From: Psychromarinibacter sediminicola | GTDB lineage: Bacteria; Pseudomonadota; Alphaproteobacteria; Rhodobacterales; Rhodobacteraceae | NCBI RefSeq assembly: GCF_029168335.1 | Contig: NZ_JARGYC010000009.1 | Location: forward strand, 29,161 to 93,160 | Direction: 5' to 3' | DNA: 64,000 nucleotides | Notes under the pieces: model-generated | Databases searched by the model: none | What the model saw: the letters and a program-made list of their open reading frames with translations, nothing else | What the model was told of the DNA's origin: nothing | Translations under genes and position numbers: made by a program | In this document: one piece after another, positions 1 to 7,792 of the stretch | Layout of the letters: the number at the start of each line of letters is the position of its first letter | How positions within the stretch are numbered: the first letter of the stretch is position 1

Positions 1-2
1 CC

Positions 3-380
3 GAGGACACGGCCACCTTCACCCGCGTCGCCGACGACGCACCAGACATCGCGATCCTTCTTGTGGCGGCCGGAGAGCTGAGCCAGGCGCAGCATTTCGA
101 CTGTCTGTCCCACCAGATCAGCGAAGGGCAGGGGCCGCTGTTCGACGCGCTCGCGCCGCTTTCGCCGGCGGAGACGGTCCGGCTGCTGGAGCCGGTCGCA
201 ATGGCCGATGCGGAGCGGTACGCGCTGAGCCGGGTGACGCCGGACGCGCAGGGCGCGGACTGGGCCGAGCGGATGCAGGCCGTCGCCGAGGGGCTGATCG
301 CGCTCTACGACGATCCGGAGTTCCGCCCGCTGATGGAGGCGCTGGCCTCCGGCGATCTGGGCTGTCCGCCGCTTTACTGA
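3..380 (+). CDS. C-terminal part of an unrecognised protein (cut by window edge)
   Basis: The reading frame is open from the first bases of the window and stops at 380, so the true start lies to the left. The visible 125 residues are acidic and mainly helical in character, with a possible GTG at 63 inside what looks like continuous coding sequence. I see no catalytic motif, signal peptide or membrane segment and do not recognise the family. Its last codons overlap by 7 bp the stop of the convergent gene on the other strand, which ends at 374. Base use at third positions is strongly G/C, as in neighbouring real genes, so coding status is likely even though the function is unknown. Confidence 0.6.
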   Translation, partial: EDTATFTRVADDAPDIAILLVAAGELSQAQHFDCLSHQISEGQGPLFDALAPLSPAETVRLLEPVAMADAERYALSRVTPDAQGADWAERMQAVAEGLIALYDDPEFRPLMEALASGDLGCPPLY

Positions 381-799
381 CGCGGCGGTCCGTTGGCGGG
401 CAGGATCAGATCGCGGCACTGGCGGATGCGCTGCGTCAGCTGGGCCGCGGCCCGTTCGGCGCGGCCGGCGTCTGGGCTGTCATGTGTCTCGCGCAGCAGC
501 CCGGCGATCTCGGTCCAGCCGCGGGCGCGCCAGACGCGGGGTTGGCGTTCCGGCACGCCCTCGTCATAGGCGGCGGGCAGCGTCGCTTCCAGCAACATGT
601 CGAAATCCTGCATCAACCGCCGCGTGGCCGTCGCCTCGGGATCCTCCATGGCCGACTGGCGCACTGCCAGCGCCGACAGTCGCCCCGAGCAGACCGCGAA
701 GGTCTGGGCGCGTTCATGCGCATAGAAGGGAAGCGAGCCGGCCCGGGCCGTCGTCACGCAGGCCGTCGCGAGGGCGAGGATTACCAGCAAACGTGTCAT
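374..799 (-). CDS. Small secreted protein of unknown function
   Basis: A 141-residue protein starting with a typical Sec signal peptide (positively charged MTR, a hydrophobic stretch to about residue 15, then an Ala-rich cleavage region near ARAG). The mature part is helical with two Cys (one near residue 37 in AVCSGRL, one near the C-terminus in RQCRDL), spaced so that they could form a disulfide in the periplasm. It resembles in size and composition the secreted protein at 54151-54603, which also has a Cys pair bracketing a helical segment, but I would not claim homology by eye. No family recognised. The upstream region holds a short AT-rich palindrome CGTATATACG at 836-845 that may belong to its promoter. 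Confidence 0.7.
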   Translation of the reverse strand: MTRLLVILALATACVTTARAGSLPFYAHERAQTFAVCSGRLSALAVRQSAMEDPEATATRRLMQDFDMLLEATLPAAYDEGVPERQPRVWRARGWTEIAGLLRETHDSPDAGRAERAAAQLTQRIRQCRDLILPANGPPRQ

Positions 800-1221
800 G
801 TAACGACCTTATGACACCGGCGTCACAGGTCAAGTCGTATATACGAAAGATGCACATAGTATAGCGTTTCGGCGCCACGTTCGTCGGCCCCGCCGCGCCG
901 CGGGCGCGCCGGGCCCTTCTCACGGGCGCCCGGCGGATGGGTTCGGTTCGCCTGCCCGGGGTCTGCGCCGGCCGGACCGGGGGAAATGCGTATTTGCGAC
1001 GAGAAGAAGACCGGGGGACGGTAACGCGCTGTTAACCCCGGTGCGTCATGGTCGGAGTCGCGGTACAGGCTGGCGAGCCGATGACCGCACGAGGAGAAGC
1101 CCCGCCGATCCCCTCGCTCCGGCGACCTGGATCGGCGGGGTGGACTCGCGACACGGGCTTCTTCTCGTTCGAAATACGCAAACGCGCCCTGTCCGCCCGT
1201 GCGACGGCCGGGACGGCGCGC
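800..1221. other. 422-bp gene-free gap between cobS and a secreted-protein gene
   Basis: Short open frames here overlap on both strands and have no ribosome sites or family likeness, so I treat the gap as non-coding. It contains two facing copies of a 20-nt dispersed motif (990-1009 and 1158-1177) and, between them, an 11-bp perfect hairpin (1100-1110 with 1130-1140). The left end holds the promoter region of the secreted-protein gene. No cobT is present where it often follows cobS. Confidence 0.5.
988..1179. repeat. MITE-like unit: inverted copies of the dispersed 20-nt motif around a hairpin
   Basis: GTATTTGCGACGAGAAGAAG at 990-1009 faces its near-copy at 1158-1177 (minus strand), with 16 of the 20 positions matching by eye. 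Similarity continues somewhat beyond the 20-mers on both sides. A perfect 11-bp stem with a 19-nt loop lies between them at 1100-1140. The layout of inverted ends plus an internal hairpin looks like a small non-autonomous element, but no target duplication was identified. The hairpin could also act as a terminator for cobS transcripts. Confidence 0.45.
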
Positions 1222-2208
1222 CTAGTCGATCGCGATGGAGGCGGCGCTTTCGGGTAGTTCCTCGTCGAAGCAGCGCTGGAAGAATTCCGCGACCGTTTCG
1301 CGCTCCAGCTCGTCGCACTTGTTCAGGAAGGTCACCCGGAAGGCGTAGCCGATATTGCGGAAGATCTCGGCGTTCTGCGCCCAGTTGATCACCGTCCGCG
1401 GGCTCATCACGGTCGACAGCTCGCCGTTCATGAAGGCGGTGCGGGTCAGGTCCGCGACGGTCACCATCTGGCTGACCTGCTTGCGGCCCTTCTCGGTGTT
1501 GTAATGCGGGTTCTTGGCCAGGACGATGGCCGTCTCGGCATCGTGGGACAGGTAGTTCAGGGTACAGACCAGCGACCAGCGGTCCATCTGCGCCTGGTTG
1601 ATCTGCTGCACCCCGTGATACAGGCCCGTCGTGTCGCCAAGACCCACGGTGTTGGCCGTGGCGAACAGGCGGAAGAACGGGTGCGGCGTGATCACCTCGT
1701 TCTGGTCCAGAAGCGTCAGCTTGCCGTCATGCTCCAGCACCCGCTGGATCACGAACATCACGTCGGCGCGGCCGGCGTCGTATTCGTCGAACACGATGGC
1801 GGTGGGGTTGCGCAGCGCCCAGGGCAGAATGCCCTCCTGGAACACCGTGACCTGCTTGCCGTCCTTCAGCTTGATCGCGTCCTTGCCGATCAGGTCGATC
1901 CGGCTGATATGGCTGTCGAGGTTCACCCGCACGCAGGGCCAGTTCAGCCGGGCGGCGACCTGTTCGATATGGGTCGACTTGCCGGTGCCGTGATAGCCCT
2001 GGATGATCAGCCGGCGGTTGCGGCTGAACGCGGCGAGGATCGCCAGCGTCGTGTCGGGGTCGAACTTGTAGGTGGAATCCAGGTCCGGCACCCGCTCGCT
2101 GCCGTCGGCGAAGCCCTTGACCTTCATGTCGGTGTCGATGCCGAACACGTCGCGGACATCGACCTCTTCGGTCGGTTTCGCCGTCACATCCAGGTTTCCG
2201 TCCGCCAT
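1222..2208 (-). CDS. cobS: Cobaltochelatase subunit CobS (AAA+ ATPase)
   Basis: CobS is the AAA+ motor of the aerobic cobaltochelatase CobN-CobS-CobT, which inserts Co(II) into hydrogenobyrinic acid a,c-diamide on the way to vitamin B12. The 328-residue length fits the family. Visible features are the Walker A motif GYHGTGKST near residue 92, a Walker B-like IVFDEYDAG, and the family-specific [13 protein letters not shown] segment. The start at 2208 has an AGAGG-like ribosome site upstream. In many Rhodobacterales cobT follows directly; here the downstream side is a 422-bp gap and an unrelated secreted-protein gene, so cobT must be elsewhere or was separated. The J-domain/BolA pair that often neighbours cobST is still close by, with msrB and a GFA gene in between. 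Confidence 0.95.
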   Translation of the reverse strand: MADGNLDVTAKPTEEVDVRDVFGIDTDMKVKGFADGSERVPDLDSTYKFDPDTTLAILAAFSRNRRLIIQGYHGTGKSTHIEQVAARLNWPCVRVNLDSHISRIDLIGKDAIKLKDGKQVTVFQEGILPWALRNPTAIVFDEYDAGRADVMFVIQRVLEHDGKLTLLDQNEVITPHPFFRLFATANTVGLGDTTGLYHGVQQINQAQMDRWSLVCTLNYLSHDAETAIVLAKNPHYNTEKGRKQVSQMVTVADLTRTAFMNGELSTVMSPRTVINWAQNAEIFRNIGYAFRVTFLNKCDELERETVAEFFQRCFDEELPESAASIAID

Positions 2209-2407
2209 CTCGACCTCTGTTAACAGGAATTCGTGCCTCTCGCGGCGGCGCAGCGGGCCGCCCGCGCGCCTTCATGTAAGATTGTGCCGGGAAGGTCAAC
2301 GCCAGCCCGGGGGGCGCCGTCGCGGTCACGCCTGCGCGATTTCCTGACACCGATCGGCCACGTCCCGCGTGTCTGCCCTACATGCAATTCCGGAAAGGAG
2401 AGATGTC

Positions 2408-2914
2408 ATGAGACGCAGAGACTTCACATTCGCCGCCGCGGCCGCGACCGCCGCCCTGGCCGGTCTGCGCCCGACCGCCGGCGCCGCCGATACCGACGCG
2501 CCCTATGTCACCGTGCAGCGCACCGAAGAGGAATGGCGCGCCATGCTGACCGAGGCCGAGTACGAGGTGCTGCGCGAGGAGGGGACCGAGCCGGCCTTCT
2601 CCAGCCCGCTGAACGACGAAACCCGCGCGGGCACGTTCCACTGCAAGGGCTGCGATCTGCCGGTCTATCCCTCGGGCACCAAGTTCAAGAGCGGCACCGG
2701 CTGGCCCAGCTTCTGGGCGCCGATCGAGGATGCGGTGCGCACCAAGCCCGACCGCAAGCTGTTCGTCACGCGAACCGAGGTGCATTGCCGCCGCTGCGGC
2801 TCGCATCTGGGCCACATCTTCGACGACGGGCCGGAGCCGACCGGCAAGCGCCACTGCCTGAACGGCATCGCGCTGACCTTCACGCCGGCCGAGGGGACGT
2901 CCGAGAGCGGGTAG
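2408..2914 (+). CDS. msrB: Exported peptide-methionine (R)-S-oxide reductase
   Basis: MsrB reduces the R form of methionine sulfoxide in proteins. The 168-residue product carries both zinc-ligand pairs (C79/C82 and C127/C130), the conserved GTGWPSFW segment and the catalytic Cys150 in RHCLN. The N-terminus MRRRDF followed by an Ala-rich hydrophobic stretch looks like a twin-arginine type signal, so the enzyme probably works in the periplasm. I chose ATG 2408 because GGAAAGGAG ends 7 nt upstream; an in-frame start at 2369 would place that ribosome site inside the gene and spoil the signal. No msrA is adjacent. Downstream is a convergent GFA-family gene. Confidence 0.93.
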   Translation: MRRRDFTFAAAAATAALAGLRPTAGAADTDAPYVTVQRTEEEWRAMLTEAEYEVLREEGTEPAFSSPLNDETRAGTFHCKGCDLPVYPSGTKFKSGTGWPSFWAPIEDAVRTKPDRKLFVTRTEVHCRRCGSHLGHIFDDGPEPTGKRHCLNGIALTFTPAEGTSESG

Positions 2915-2962
2915 AGGTCGCTCCGCACCCGCCCGGGGCGCGCGCTGACGCCGCGTCCGGCG

Positions 2963-3442
2963 CTACAGCCAGGTCGGCGCATCGAACACCGTCGGCGCCA
3001 CCGGCGTGCCGTCGGTCAGAGTCGCGTGCCGGCGGTAGGTGGCGAAGCCCGGCGGGATCAGCGTGCCGGGGCGTGCCTCGTCGAGGAAGATGTGCTTGGT
3101 GTTCTCCGGCGTCACCGGCAGCGCCGCCGGATCGTCGAGGGTGCCGGAATAGATGCCTGCGCGATCGGGCCAGCGCGCGAAGGTCAGCGCGATCTTGGTG
3201 CCGCAGCGGTCGCAGAAATGCACGTGGATGTCCTGCCCGCTGCCCTCCGACGGCAAGGTGAAGACCGACGGCGTGCCGGAGGTGACCCGAAACGAGTCGC
3301 GCTCGTAGATCGGCTCGATCATGCCGGCCGCGCCGGTCGCGCGCTGGCAGAAGCGGCAGTAGCACACCGTCACCCAGAGCGGCGTCGCCGGCACGCGGTA
3401 GCGCAGCTCTCCGCACAGGCATCCGCCCTCGGCGCTTTCCAT
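2963..3442 (-). CDS. GFA (CENP-V/glutathione-dependent formaldehyde-activating-like) zinc protein
   Basis: A 159-residue single-domain protein with the zinc-binding cysteine pattern of the GFA family: C8/C10 in GGCLCGE, C27/C29/C32 in CYCRFCQ, and C77/C80 in CDRCGT. The founding member was described as promoting formaldehyde-glutathione adduct formation, but most family members have no proven activity, so the name should be read as a fold assignment only. No glutathione-dependent formaldehyde dehydrogenase lies nearby to support a formaldehyde role. The length matches the family and no signal peptide is visible, so it is cytoplasmic. Confidence 0.88.
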   Translation of the reverse strand: MESAEGGCLCGELRYRVPATPLWVTVCYCRFCQRATGAAGMIEPIYERDSFRVTSGTPSVFTLPSEGSGQDIHVHFCDRCGTKIALTFARWPDRAGIYSGTLDDPAALPVTPENTKHIFLDEARPGTLIPPGFATYRRHATLTDGTPVAPTVFDAPTWL

Positions 3443-3597
3443 CGTCGGGCTCCCCTCGCAACGATCGCCGCGCGACGCCGGACGGGGCCCGAGTCGCGCA
3501 TGTCAGTGCGGCAAGCCTAGACCATCGCGGACCGGATGAGGAGACGTCGGAGGCGGCCGGTGCGCGGCCGGGACGGGACCGGCCCAAGCGCGGTGCC

Positions 3598-4230
3598 TCA
3601 GCCCTGGAAGTTGCGGCTGTCCTTGATCTGGTCCCAGGCCCAGACGACTTCCTGCAGGCGATCCTCGTCGGACCGGTCGCCGCCGTTCATGTCCGGGTGC
3701 AGCACCTTGATCAGCGACTTGTAGGCCTTGCGGATCTCGGTCTTGGTCCAGTGATCCTTGGCCTCCAGGATATCCAGCGCGCGGCGTTCGGTCGGCGGCA
3801 GCTTGCGGGTGCCGGTGACCGACTTGCCGGGGTTGCGCGTGGCGTTCTCGCCCAGCACCTGGTGCGGGTCGTCGATGCCCAGCCGCGCCCAGGCGCGCTG
3901 TTCGTCGGGCGACTTGGAAAACGGCTTGGTCGAGCGGCCCCAGACCCGGTCGTTGTCGATCTGCTCCTGGAACTCCTCCTCGGTCGTGCCGTTGAAGAAG
4001 TTCCACTTCAGATTGTACTCGCGCACGTGTTCCTTGCAGAACCACAGATACTCGTCCAGGTGATCGGGCGAGCGCGGCGCACGGTACTGACCGGCCTCGC
4101 GGCAGCCCGGATGCTCGCATTCGCGCTGCGAGGTCTCGAAGGCCCCGGACATGCCACGCTTGCCGCGGTTCCGCTTCTTCTTGTCGGACGACACGCGGAG
4201 GTCAAAGCCGAACGGATCAGGATTCGCCAT
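3598..4230 (-). CDS. J-domain protein with N-terminal Cys cluster
   Basis: A 210-residue protein whose last third is a J-domain, with HPD at residues 178-180; that motif is what stimulates DnaK ATPase in this family. There is no Gly/Phe region, zinc-finger or substrate domain of a full DnaJ. The N-terminal half carries Cys38, Cys43, Cys65 and His68 spaced as in a small zinc site, within a conserved-looking basic and aromatic region. It is divergent from bolA with 76 bp between the starts, an arrangement common near cobS in Rhodobacterales. The client is unknown. The stop is at 3598 and a gap of about 155 bp separates it from the GFA gene. Confidence 0.9.
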   Translation of the reverse strand: MANPDPFGFDLRVSSDKKKRNRGKRGMSGAFETSQRECEHPGCREAGQYRAPRSPDHLDEYLWFCKEHVREYNLKWNFFNGTTEEEFQEQIDNDRVWGRSTKPFSKSPDEQRAWARLGIDDPHQVLGENATRNPGKSVTGTRKLPPTERRALDILEAKDHWTKTEIRKAYKSLIKVLHPDMNGGDRSDEDRLQEVVWAWDQIKDSRNFQG

Positions 4231-4306
4231 TTGGGTCTGCCTTTGCTACTCGGACGCGGAAGTCTATAGGATTTGCGTCCGTGTGGAAGGGGTGGGCCTC
4301 GAAAAA

Positions 4307-4576
4307 ATGTCTCTCACTGAAACGATCGAGCAACGGTTGCGCGACAGCTTCGCGCCGGACACGCTAAGTGTCGAGGATGAAAGCGAAAAACATCGCGGCC
4401 ACGCCGGTTACCGGGAGGGGGGAGAGAGCCATTTCCGGGTCCATATAAGCGCGCCGGCGTTTGCGTCAATGTCGCGGCTGGAGCGGCACCGCGCGGTGCA
4501 TGCGGCCCTGGGCGCCGAGGTGATGGACCGGGTCCATGCGCTGGCCCTGCACATCGAGGGCGGGGCGTCGCAGTAG
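4307..4576 (+). CDS. bolA: BolA family protein
   Basis: BolA-type proteins partner with monothiol glutaredoxins in Fe-S cluster handling, and some act as regulators. The 89-residue product has the family's class II KH-like layout, including HRGHAGYREGGESHF (the His/variable loop that helps hold the cluster with Grx) and the terminal helix with HALALHIEG. I take ATG 4307; a longer frame from 4151 runs antisense through the start of the J-domain gene and is a shadow. It is divergent from the J-domain gene. No glutaredoxin is visible in the window. Confidence 0.92.
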   Translation: MSLTETIEQRLRDSFAPDTLSVEDESEKHRGHAGYREGGESHFRVHISAPAFASMSRLERHRAVHAALGAEVMDRVHALALHIEGGASQ

Positions 4577-4705
4577 GGGCGGCGCGGCGGCGTTTCGGGG
4601 CTGTGCCGCCGGTCATGGCTGATCGCCGTCATTGCCGTTCGTCGCGTGCAGGTGCATCCTGTGGGCGCGGCCGCGCGGCGCGGCTGCCTGTGTCGAGGAC
4701 ATGAC

Positions 4706-4879
4706 ATGACCGAGCCCCGAAAGGATCAGACCAGCGCGCGGGTGGAACAGCCCGCCCCCGAAACGCCTCGCGACGAGACCCACGTGCCGGCCTGGGCCGA
4801 GGATATCGAGCATACGCTCCGCCGTCTCGCCGCCGAGAAGCAGGCGAAGCGCGAGAAGGATCCCGGCCTTTATCGCTAG
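4706..4879 (+). CDS. Small charged protein of unknown function
   Basis: A 57-residue, highly charged product (MTEPRKDQTS...) with a Pro-rich first half and a Lys/Glu/Arg helix at the end. ATG 4706 is preceded by GAGGAC at about the right spacing; a longer in-frame start at 4646 would add Cys/Gly-rich residues unlike the rest. It follows bolA by 130 bp on the same strand. No family recognised. The pattern of short, conserved-looking charged proteins is common in this group, but I cannot exclude a non-coding frame. Confidence 0.5.
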   Translation: MTEPRKDQTSARVEQPAPETPRDETHVPAWAEDIEHTLRRLAAEKQAKREKDPGLYR

Positions 4880-5033
4880 GGCGAGTGTCCAGAGCCGAGC
4901 ACTGGCGCGTCTACGCGGCTGGCGTCGTCGCGCGGTCGCCGGGGCATGTGCGCCCTGTCGCACCTCGATTGTTGAACTCGGGGGCCGCCTTGCCCGACCC
5001 ATTCCCGGTTTCCCTGATCGAAGGCCTTTTCCC

Positions 5034-5438
5034 ATGTTCCGTGCTCTTGTCCTGACTCTGCTCCTGTGTCCCGCCGCCGGCCGGGCGCAGGACCTCACCC
5101 TCCGCCTCACCTGCGACTTGAACGGGCTTGCCGCGCCGATGATCCTGGCCGTCGACTACGTCCAGTCGTTCGACCCCCTCATCGGTCGCGACGGCGGCAT
5201 CCGCGAGCTGTTCCCCGCCGGTACGGAGATCCAGACGGCCGGTCAGATCCAGGGGCAGGGCGTTACCTATGTCTTCACCGGACGCAACGGATTCGCCGAT
5301 GTCACCGAACTGCCGTCGAATACCCGGTTCCGCATCCGCTGGGTTCTCGACGGCCCGAACGACGGCGTCTGGATGATCGTCAATCCGTTCGGCCCGGGGC
5401 CCACGCGGCATTTCTGTGCCTTCCAGGGCACGATGTAA
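5034..5438 (+). CDS. Small secreted protein of unknown function
   Basis: A 134-residue product with a clear Sec signal peptide (MFRALVLTLLLC then an AGRAQ cleavage region near residue 19). The mature part is beta-rich and has two Cys (about residues 27 and 128), which could form a single disulfide joining its two ends in the periplasm. No known domain recognised. It is the first of three short secreted-protein genes in a row on the plus strand (5034, 5655, 6121), each with its own gap and thus probably its own promoter. Confidence 0.7.
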   Translation: MFRALVLTLLLCPAAGRAQDLTLRLTCDLNGLAAPMILAVDYVQSFDPLIGRDGGIRELFPAGTEIQTAGQIQGQGVTYVFTGRNGFADVTELPSNTRFRIRWVLDGPNDGVWMIVNPFGPGPTRHFCAFQGTM

Positions 5439-5654
5439 TCCGGGCGTCTTCCGACGTGGCGAGGGGAGAGAACCGGTCCGCGCCCGCGCTCGGGCAGCCA
5501 ACGCGCCGGCCCGGTCCGGGAAGCGATTCATTTCTGCCACAACGCCGCGCTGAAACGATCCGTTTCCAAACGGGCTTTTGGAGTTGTCCACAGCCGCGTG
5601 ATACCTCTCGCGCATGCGCCTGGGGGCCGTGAAATCCTTTTCGGAGGCTGATTG

Positions 5655-5963
5655 ATGACTTTCAAACTGACCGCCGCCCTCATGGGCGCCATGCTGTCCG
5701 CCGCGCCGGCGCTGGCCTGGACGGACGTGCCGATGCATCCCGCCGGGGCGCCGATGCTGGTCCATCCCTATCCGACCACCAACTACTGCCCCGCCGGCCT
5801 GCAGCCGATCACCGTGGGCGGCGTCATCTGCTGCGGCGTGCCGAACACCAGCGAGACCTACTACAACCATCCGGGCTACCGGCCGACCGGCACCTACGTG
5901 TCGACCGGCAAGGGCTATGGCGACGGCTACGTCGCCTACGACAAGAGCTACTCGGGCAACTGA
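5655..5963 (+). CDS. Small secreted Tyr/Pro/Gly-rich protein
   Basis: A 102-residue product with a signal peptide (MTFKLTAALMGAML, cleavage near PALA-W). The mature part begins WTDVPMHP and contains an YCPAG/ICCG Cys group and a C-terminal Tyr/Gly-rich stretch (GYGDGYVAYDKSY). ATG 5655 is chosen over the overlapping TTG at 5652 because CGGAGG lies 7 nt upstream. Function unknown. The Tyr/Gly-rich end is reminiscent of surface or matrix proteins, but that is inference only. The upstream 216-bp gap holds the short palindrome CCGTTTCCAAACGG. Confidence 0.65.
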   Translation: MTFKLTAALMGAMLSAAPALAWTDVPMHPAGAPMLVHPYPTTNYCPAGLQPITVGGVICCGVPNTSETYYNHPGYRPTGTYVSTGKGYGDGYVAYDKSYSGN

Positions 5964-6120
5964 GGCGTCTTTCGCCGCGGCCTCCGGCGCCCTGCTTCGG
6001 CGGGGCGTTTCGGCGTGCCGAAACAAACTGTTTCCACTCCGTGCTTTGACGCGGCGCCCCCCGCTGTTACGCTTCCTGCGCTTAGCATCCTGCTGCCATA
6101 CCAGATCATGAGGGGGGCCT

Positions 6121-6411
6121 ATGATCACCAACCATTTCTGCCGCCTGTTGGCGGCCGCTGCCGTCATGGCCGCGTCCGCCACCGCCGCAAATGCCATCTG
6201 TACCAACCGTTGGGCCGACGTGACGATCACCTGTCCGAACCCGGTTCCCTATACGGGACCGAAGACGCTGACGCCGACCTCGCGCAACATGCCGACGGTG
6301 GGCACGCCCGGGCTCTACAGAAACTGGGGGAACGGATACGACGTGCGGGTTTACCTGCACAGCAACGGCACCGGCTACCAGGATTTCCACTGGCAGAAGT
6401 CCCAGAATTAG
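6121..6411 (+). CDS. Small secreted protein of unknown function
   Basis: A 96-residue product with a signal peptide (MITNHFCRLLAAAAVMAAS, cleavage near ANA-I). The mature part opens with CTNRWADVTITC, a Cys pair ten residues apart, and ends with a YQDFHWQ aromatic cluster. No family recognised. It ends at a strong hairpin shared with the convergent cold-shock gene. Confidence 0.65.
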   Translation: MITNHFCRLLAAAAVMAASATAANAICTNRWADVTITCPNPVPYTGPKTLTPTSRNMPTVGTPGLYRNWGNGYDVRVYLHSNGTGYQDFHWQKSQN

Positions 6412-6414
6412 AGA

Positions 6415-6438
6415 AAGCGGCCCCGCAGAGGGCCGCTT
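6415..6438. terminator. Bidirectional hairpin between the secreted-protein and cold-shock genes
   Basis: AAGCGGCCC (6415-6423) pairs perfectly with GGGCCGCTT (6430-6438) around a 6-nt loop, right between two convergent stops. Flanking A-rich bases on the left provide a short U-tract for minus-strand transcripts; the plus side lacks a run of T. Confidence 0.6.
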
Positions 6439-6466
6439 CCATCCGCCGCGCGTGGGCGGCGCGCGC

Positions 6467-6673
6467 TCAGATCGCCTTCAGATCGCCCGCCGAGGAGCGG
6501 CCGTCGCGGCCCTCGCGCAGCTCGTAGGCGACCTTCTGGTTGTCGGCGAGGCCGGTCAGCCCCGCGCGTTCGACGGCCGAGATATGCACGAACACGTCCT
6601 TGCCGCCCTCGTCGGGCGCGATGAAGCCATAACCCTTGGTGGTGTTGAACCATTTGACGGTGCCGGTCGGCAT
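6467..6673 (-). CDS. Cold-shock domain protein
   Basis: A 68-residue single cold-shock domain that binds single-stranded nucleic acids and keeps mRNA open. Both RNA-binding motifs are visible: KGYGFI (RNP1-like) and DVFVHIS (RNP2). ATG 6673 is supported by AAGGAG 7 nt upstream; the longer frame from 6742 adds 23 residues with no counterpart in the family. About 200 bp separate it from the divergent ArsC-like gene, leaving room for a long structured leader of the kind seen in other csp mRNAs, though I did not identify a defined element. Confidence 0.93.
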   Translation of the reverse strand: MPTGTVKWFNTTKGYGFIAPDEGGKDVFVHISAVERAGLTGLADNQKVAYELREGRDGRSSAGDLKAI

Positions 6674-6888
6674 TCCGCTTCTCCTTGTCCCAGTCTCCCG
6701 CCCGCGGAATTGCGACGGGTCGGTGCAGCCAGGGTCTTCCAAGTCTCAGAGGCTGCTCCGGACAGGAGCGGTCTTCGAAGAAAGTCTGTTGTCACGGGCA
6801 ACAGGATGTTCCATTCCCTCCGTGAATCAAGTGAATTCTTGGTGTCAGCAACCGCTTCGTCCGCCCTCGACAGCCGGAGATATTCGCC

Positions 6889-7218
6889 ATGCGCCTTTTC
6901 GGGCTGACAACCTGCGACACCTGCCGGAAAGCGAAAAAGGCTTTGGTGTCGGATGGTTATGCGCCAGACTTCGTGGACGTTCGGACCGACGGGATCGACC
7001 GGGCGACACTTGAACGCTTCCACGCAGAGTTCGGCGCGGATCTGCTCAACCGCAGGTCGACCACCTGGCGCGGCCTGTCCGAGTCGGAGCGCGCCGGCGC
7101 GCCGCCGGATCTGATCGCGACTCATCCCGCCCTGATGAAGCGGCCGGTGATCGAGGCGGATGACGGCACGCTCTATCTGGGCTGGGGCCGCGACGTCCAG
7201 GCCGCGCTTCTGGGATAG
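6889..7218 (+). CDS. ArsC/Spx-family thioredoxin-fold protein
   Basis: A 109-residue protein with the ArsC/Spx fold, including a CxxC (TCDTC) near residue 9 followed by the RKAKKAL helix. The family ranges from arsenate reductases to Spx-type regulators and YffB-like proteins. The two-Cys motif and the absence of any ars genes nearby make a true arsenate reductase unlikely; a glutathione or thiol-linked reductase role is a guess. The C-terminal ATHPALMKRPVI segment matches the family's conserved region. Its start is 215 bp from the divergent cold-shock start. Confidence 0.85.
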   Translation: MRLFGLTTCDTCRKAKKALVSDGYAPDFVDVRTDGIDRATLERFHAEFGADLLNRRSTTWRGLSESERAGAPPDLIATHPALMKRPVIEADDGTLYLGWGRDVQAALLG

Positions 7219-7219
7219 C

Positions 7220-7792
7220 TCAGCCCGAGACGGGGCGCGGCGCCGGTTCCGGCCGGTCCAGAACGAAACGGTCGACGGAAACCGGCCCGCCGCCGCGGAA
7301 CACCAGGTAGAGCAGGACGAACACCCAGAACGCCCGCTGGTCGACGATATGTGCGTCGGGGACGCGGTCGAACCACATGCCGATGGTCTCGGCGTCGGCG
7401 CCGTGGCCGTAGATATCCGTCAGGCTCTGGACCGCGACGAAGCCGACCATGCCCAGCGCGGCAAGGCGGGTGAACAGGCCGAGGACGATCAGCGGCGGCA
7501 GCACGAATTCCGCCCAGGTCCCGGCCAGCGCGACCAGCTTGTAGCCGAGGCCCAGCGCGGCGGGGTTGTAGCTGACCGCCTCCATCGCCTTCGGGAACAT
7601 CTGTACGTAGGCGCCGGAGGAGAGGTTGACGAAGCCGAAGACCCCGTCGCCCAGCTTGGTCATCGCCGACGACCAGTAATAGCCCAGCAGCACCGCGGCA
7701 AAGATCAGCCGCGCGAGGGTGGGCAGGACGGCGGGGGCCAGCCGCTCGATCTGGCCGAAGGCCGCGTTGTGGAGCGAAATCAGCCGGTTCAT
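7220..7792 (-). CDS. DoxX-family membrane protein of the bufferin operon
   Basis: A 190-residue integral membrane protein with about four transmembrane helices (near residues 24-42, 85-106, 110-128 and 155-172) and the DoxX signature region (ARLIFAAVLLGYYWSSAMTKLGDGVF). DoxX-type proteins commonly close bufferin operons, where they are thought to help with redox or quinone-linked steps or with export; the exact role is unproven. Its ATG overlaps the bufC stop (ATGA at 7789-7792), so it is translationally coupled and is the last gene of bufA-bufB-bufC-doxX. The stop lies one base beyond the end of the convergent ArsC-like gene. Confidence 0.9.
   Translation of the reverse strand: MNRLISLHNAAFGQIERLAPAVLPTLARLIFAAVLLGYYWSSAMTKLGDGVFGFVNLSSGAYVQMFPKAMEAVSYNPAALGLGYKLVALAGTWAEFVLPPLIVLGLFTRLAALGMVGFVAVQSLTDIYGHGADAETIGMWFDRVPDAHIVDQRAFWVFVLLYLVFRGGGPVSVDRFVLDRPEPAPRPVSG

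Noticed and set aside
1041..1388. Plus-strand frames near cobS as a small gene
   Set aside because: Arg/Ser/Pro-rich with no ribosome site and overlapping the hairpin unit and the end of cobS.
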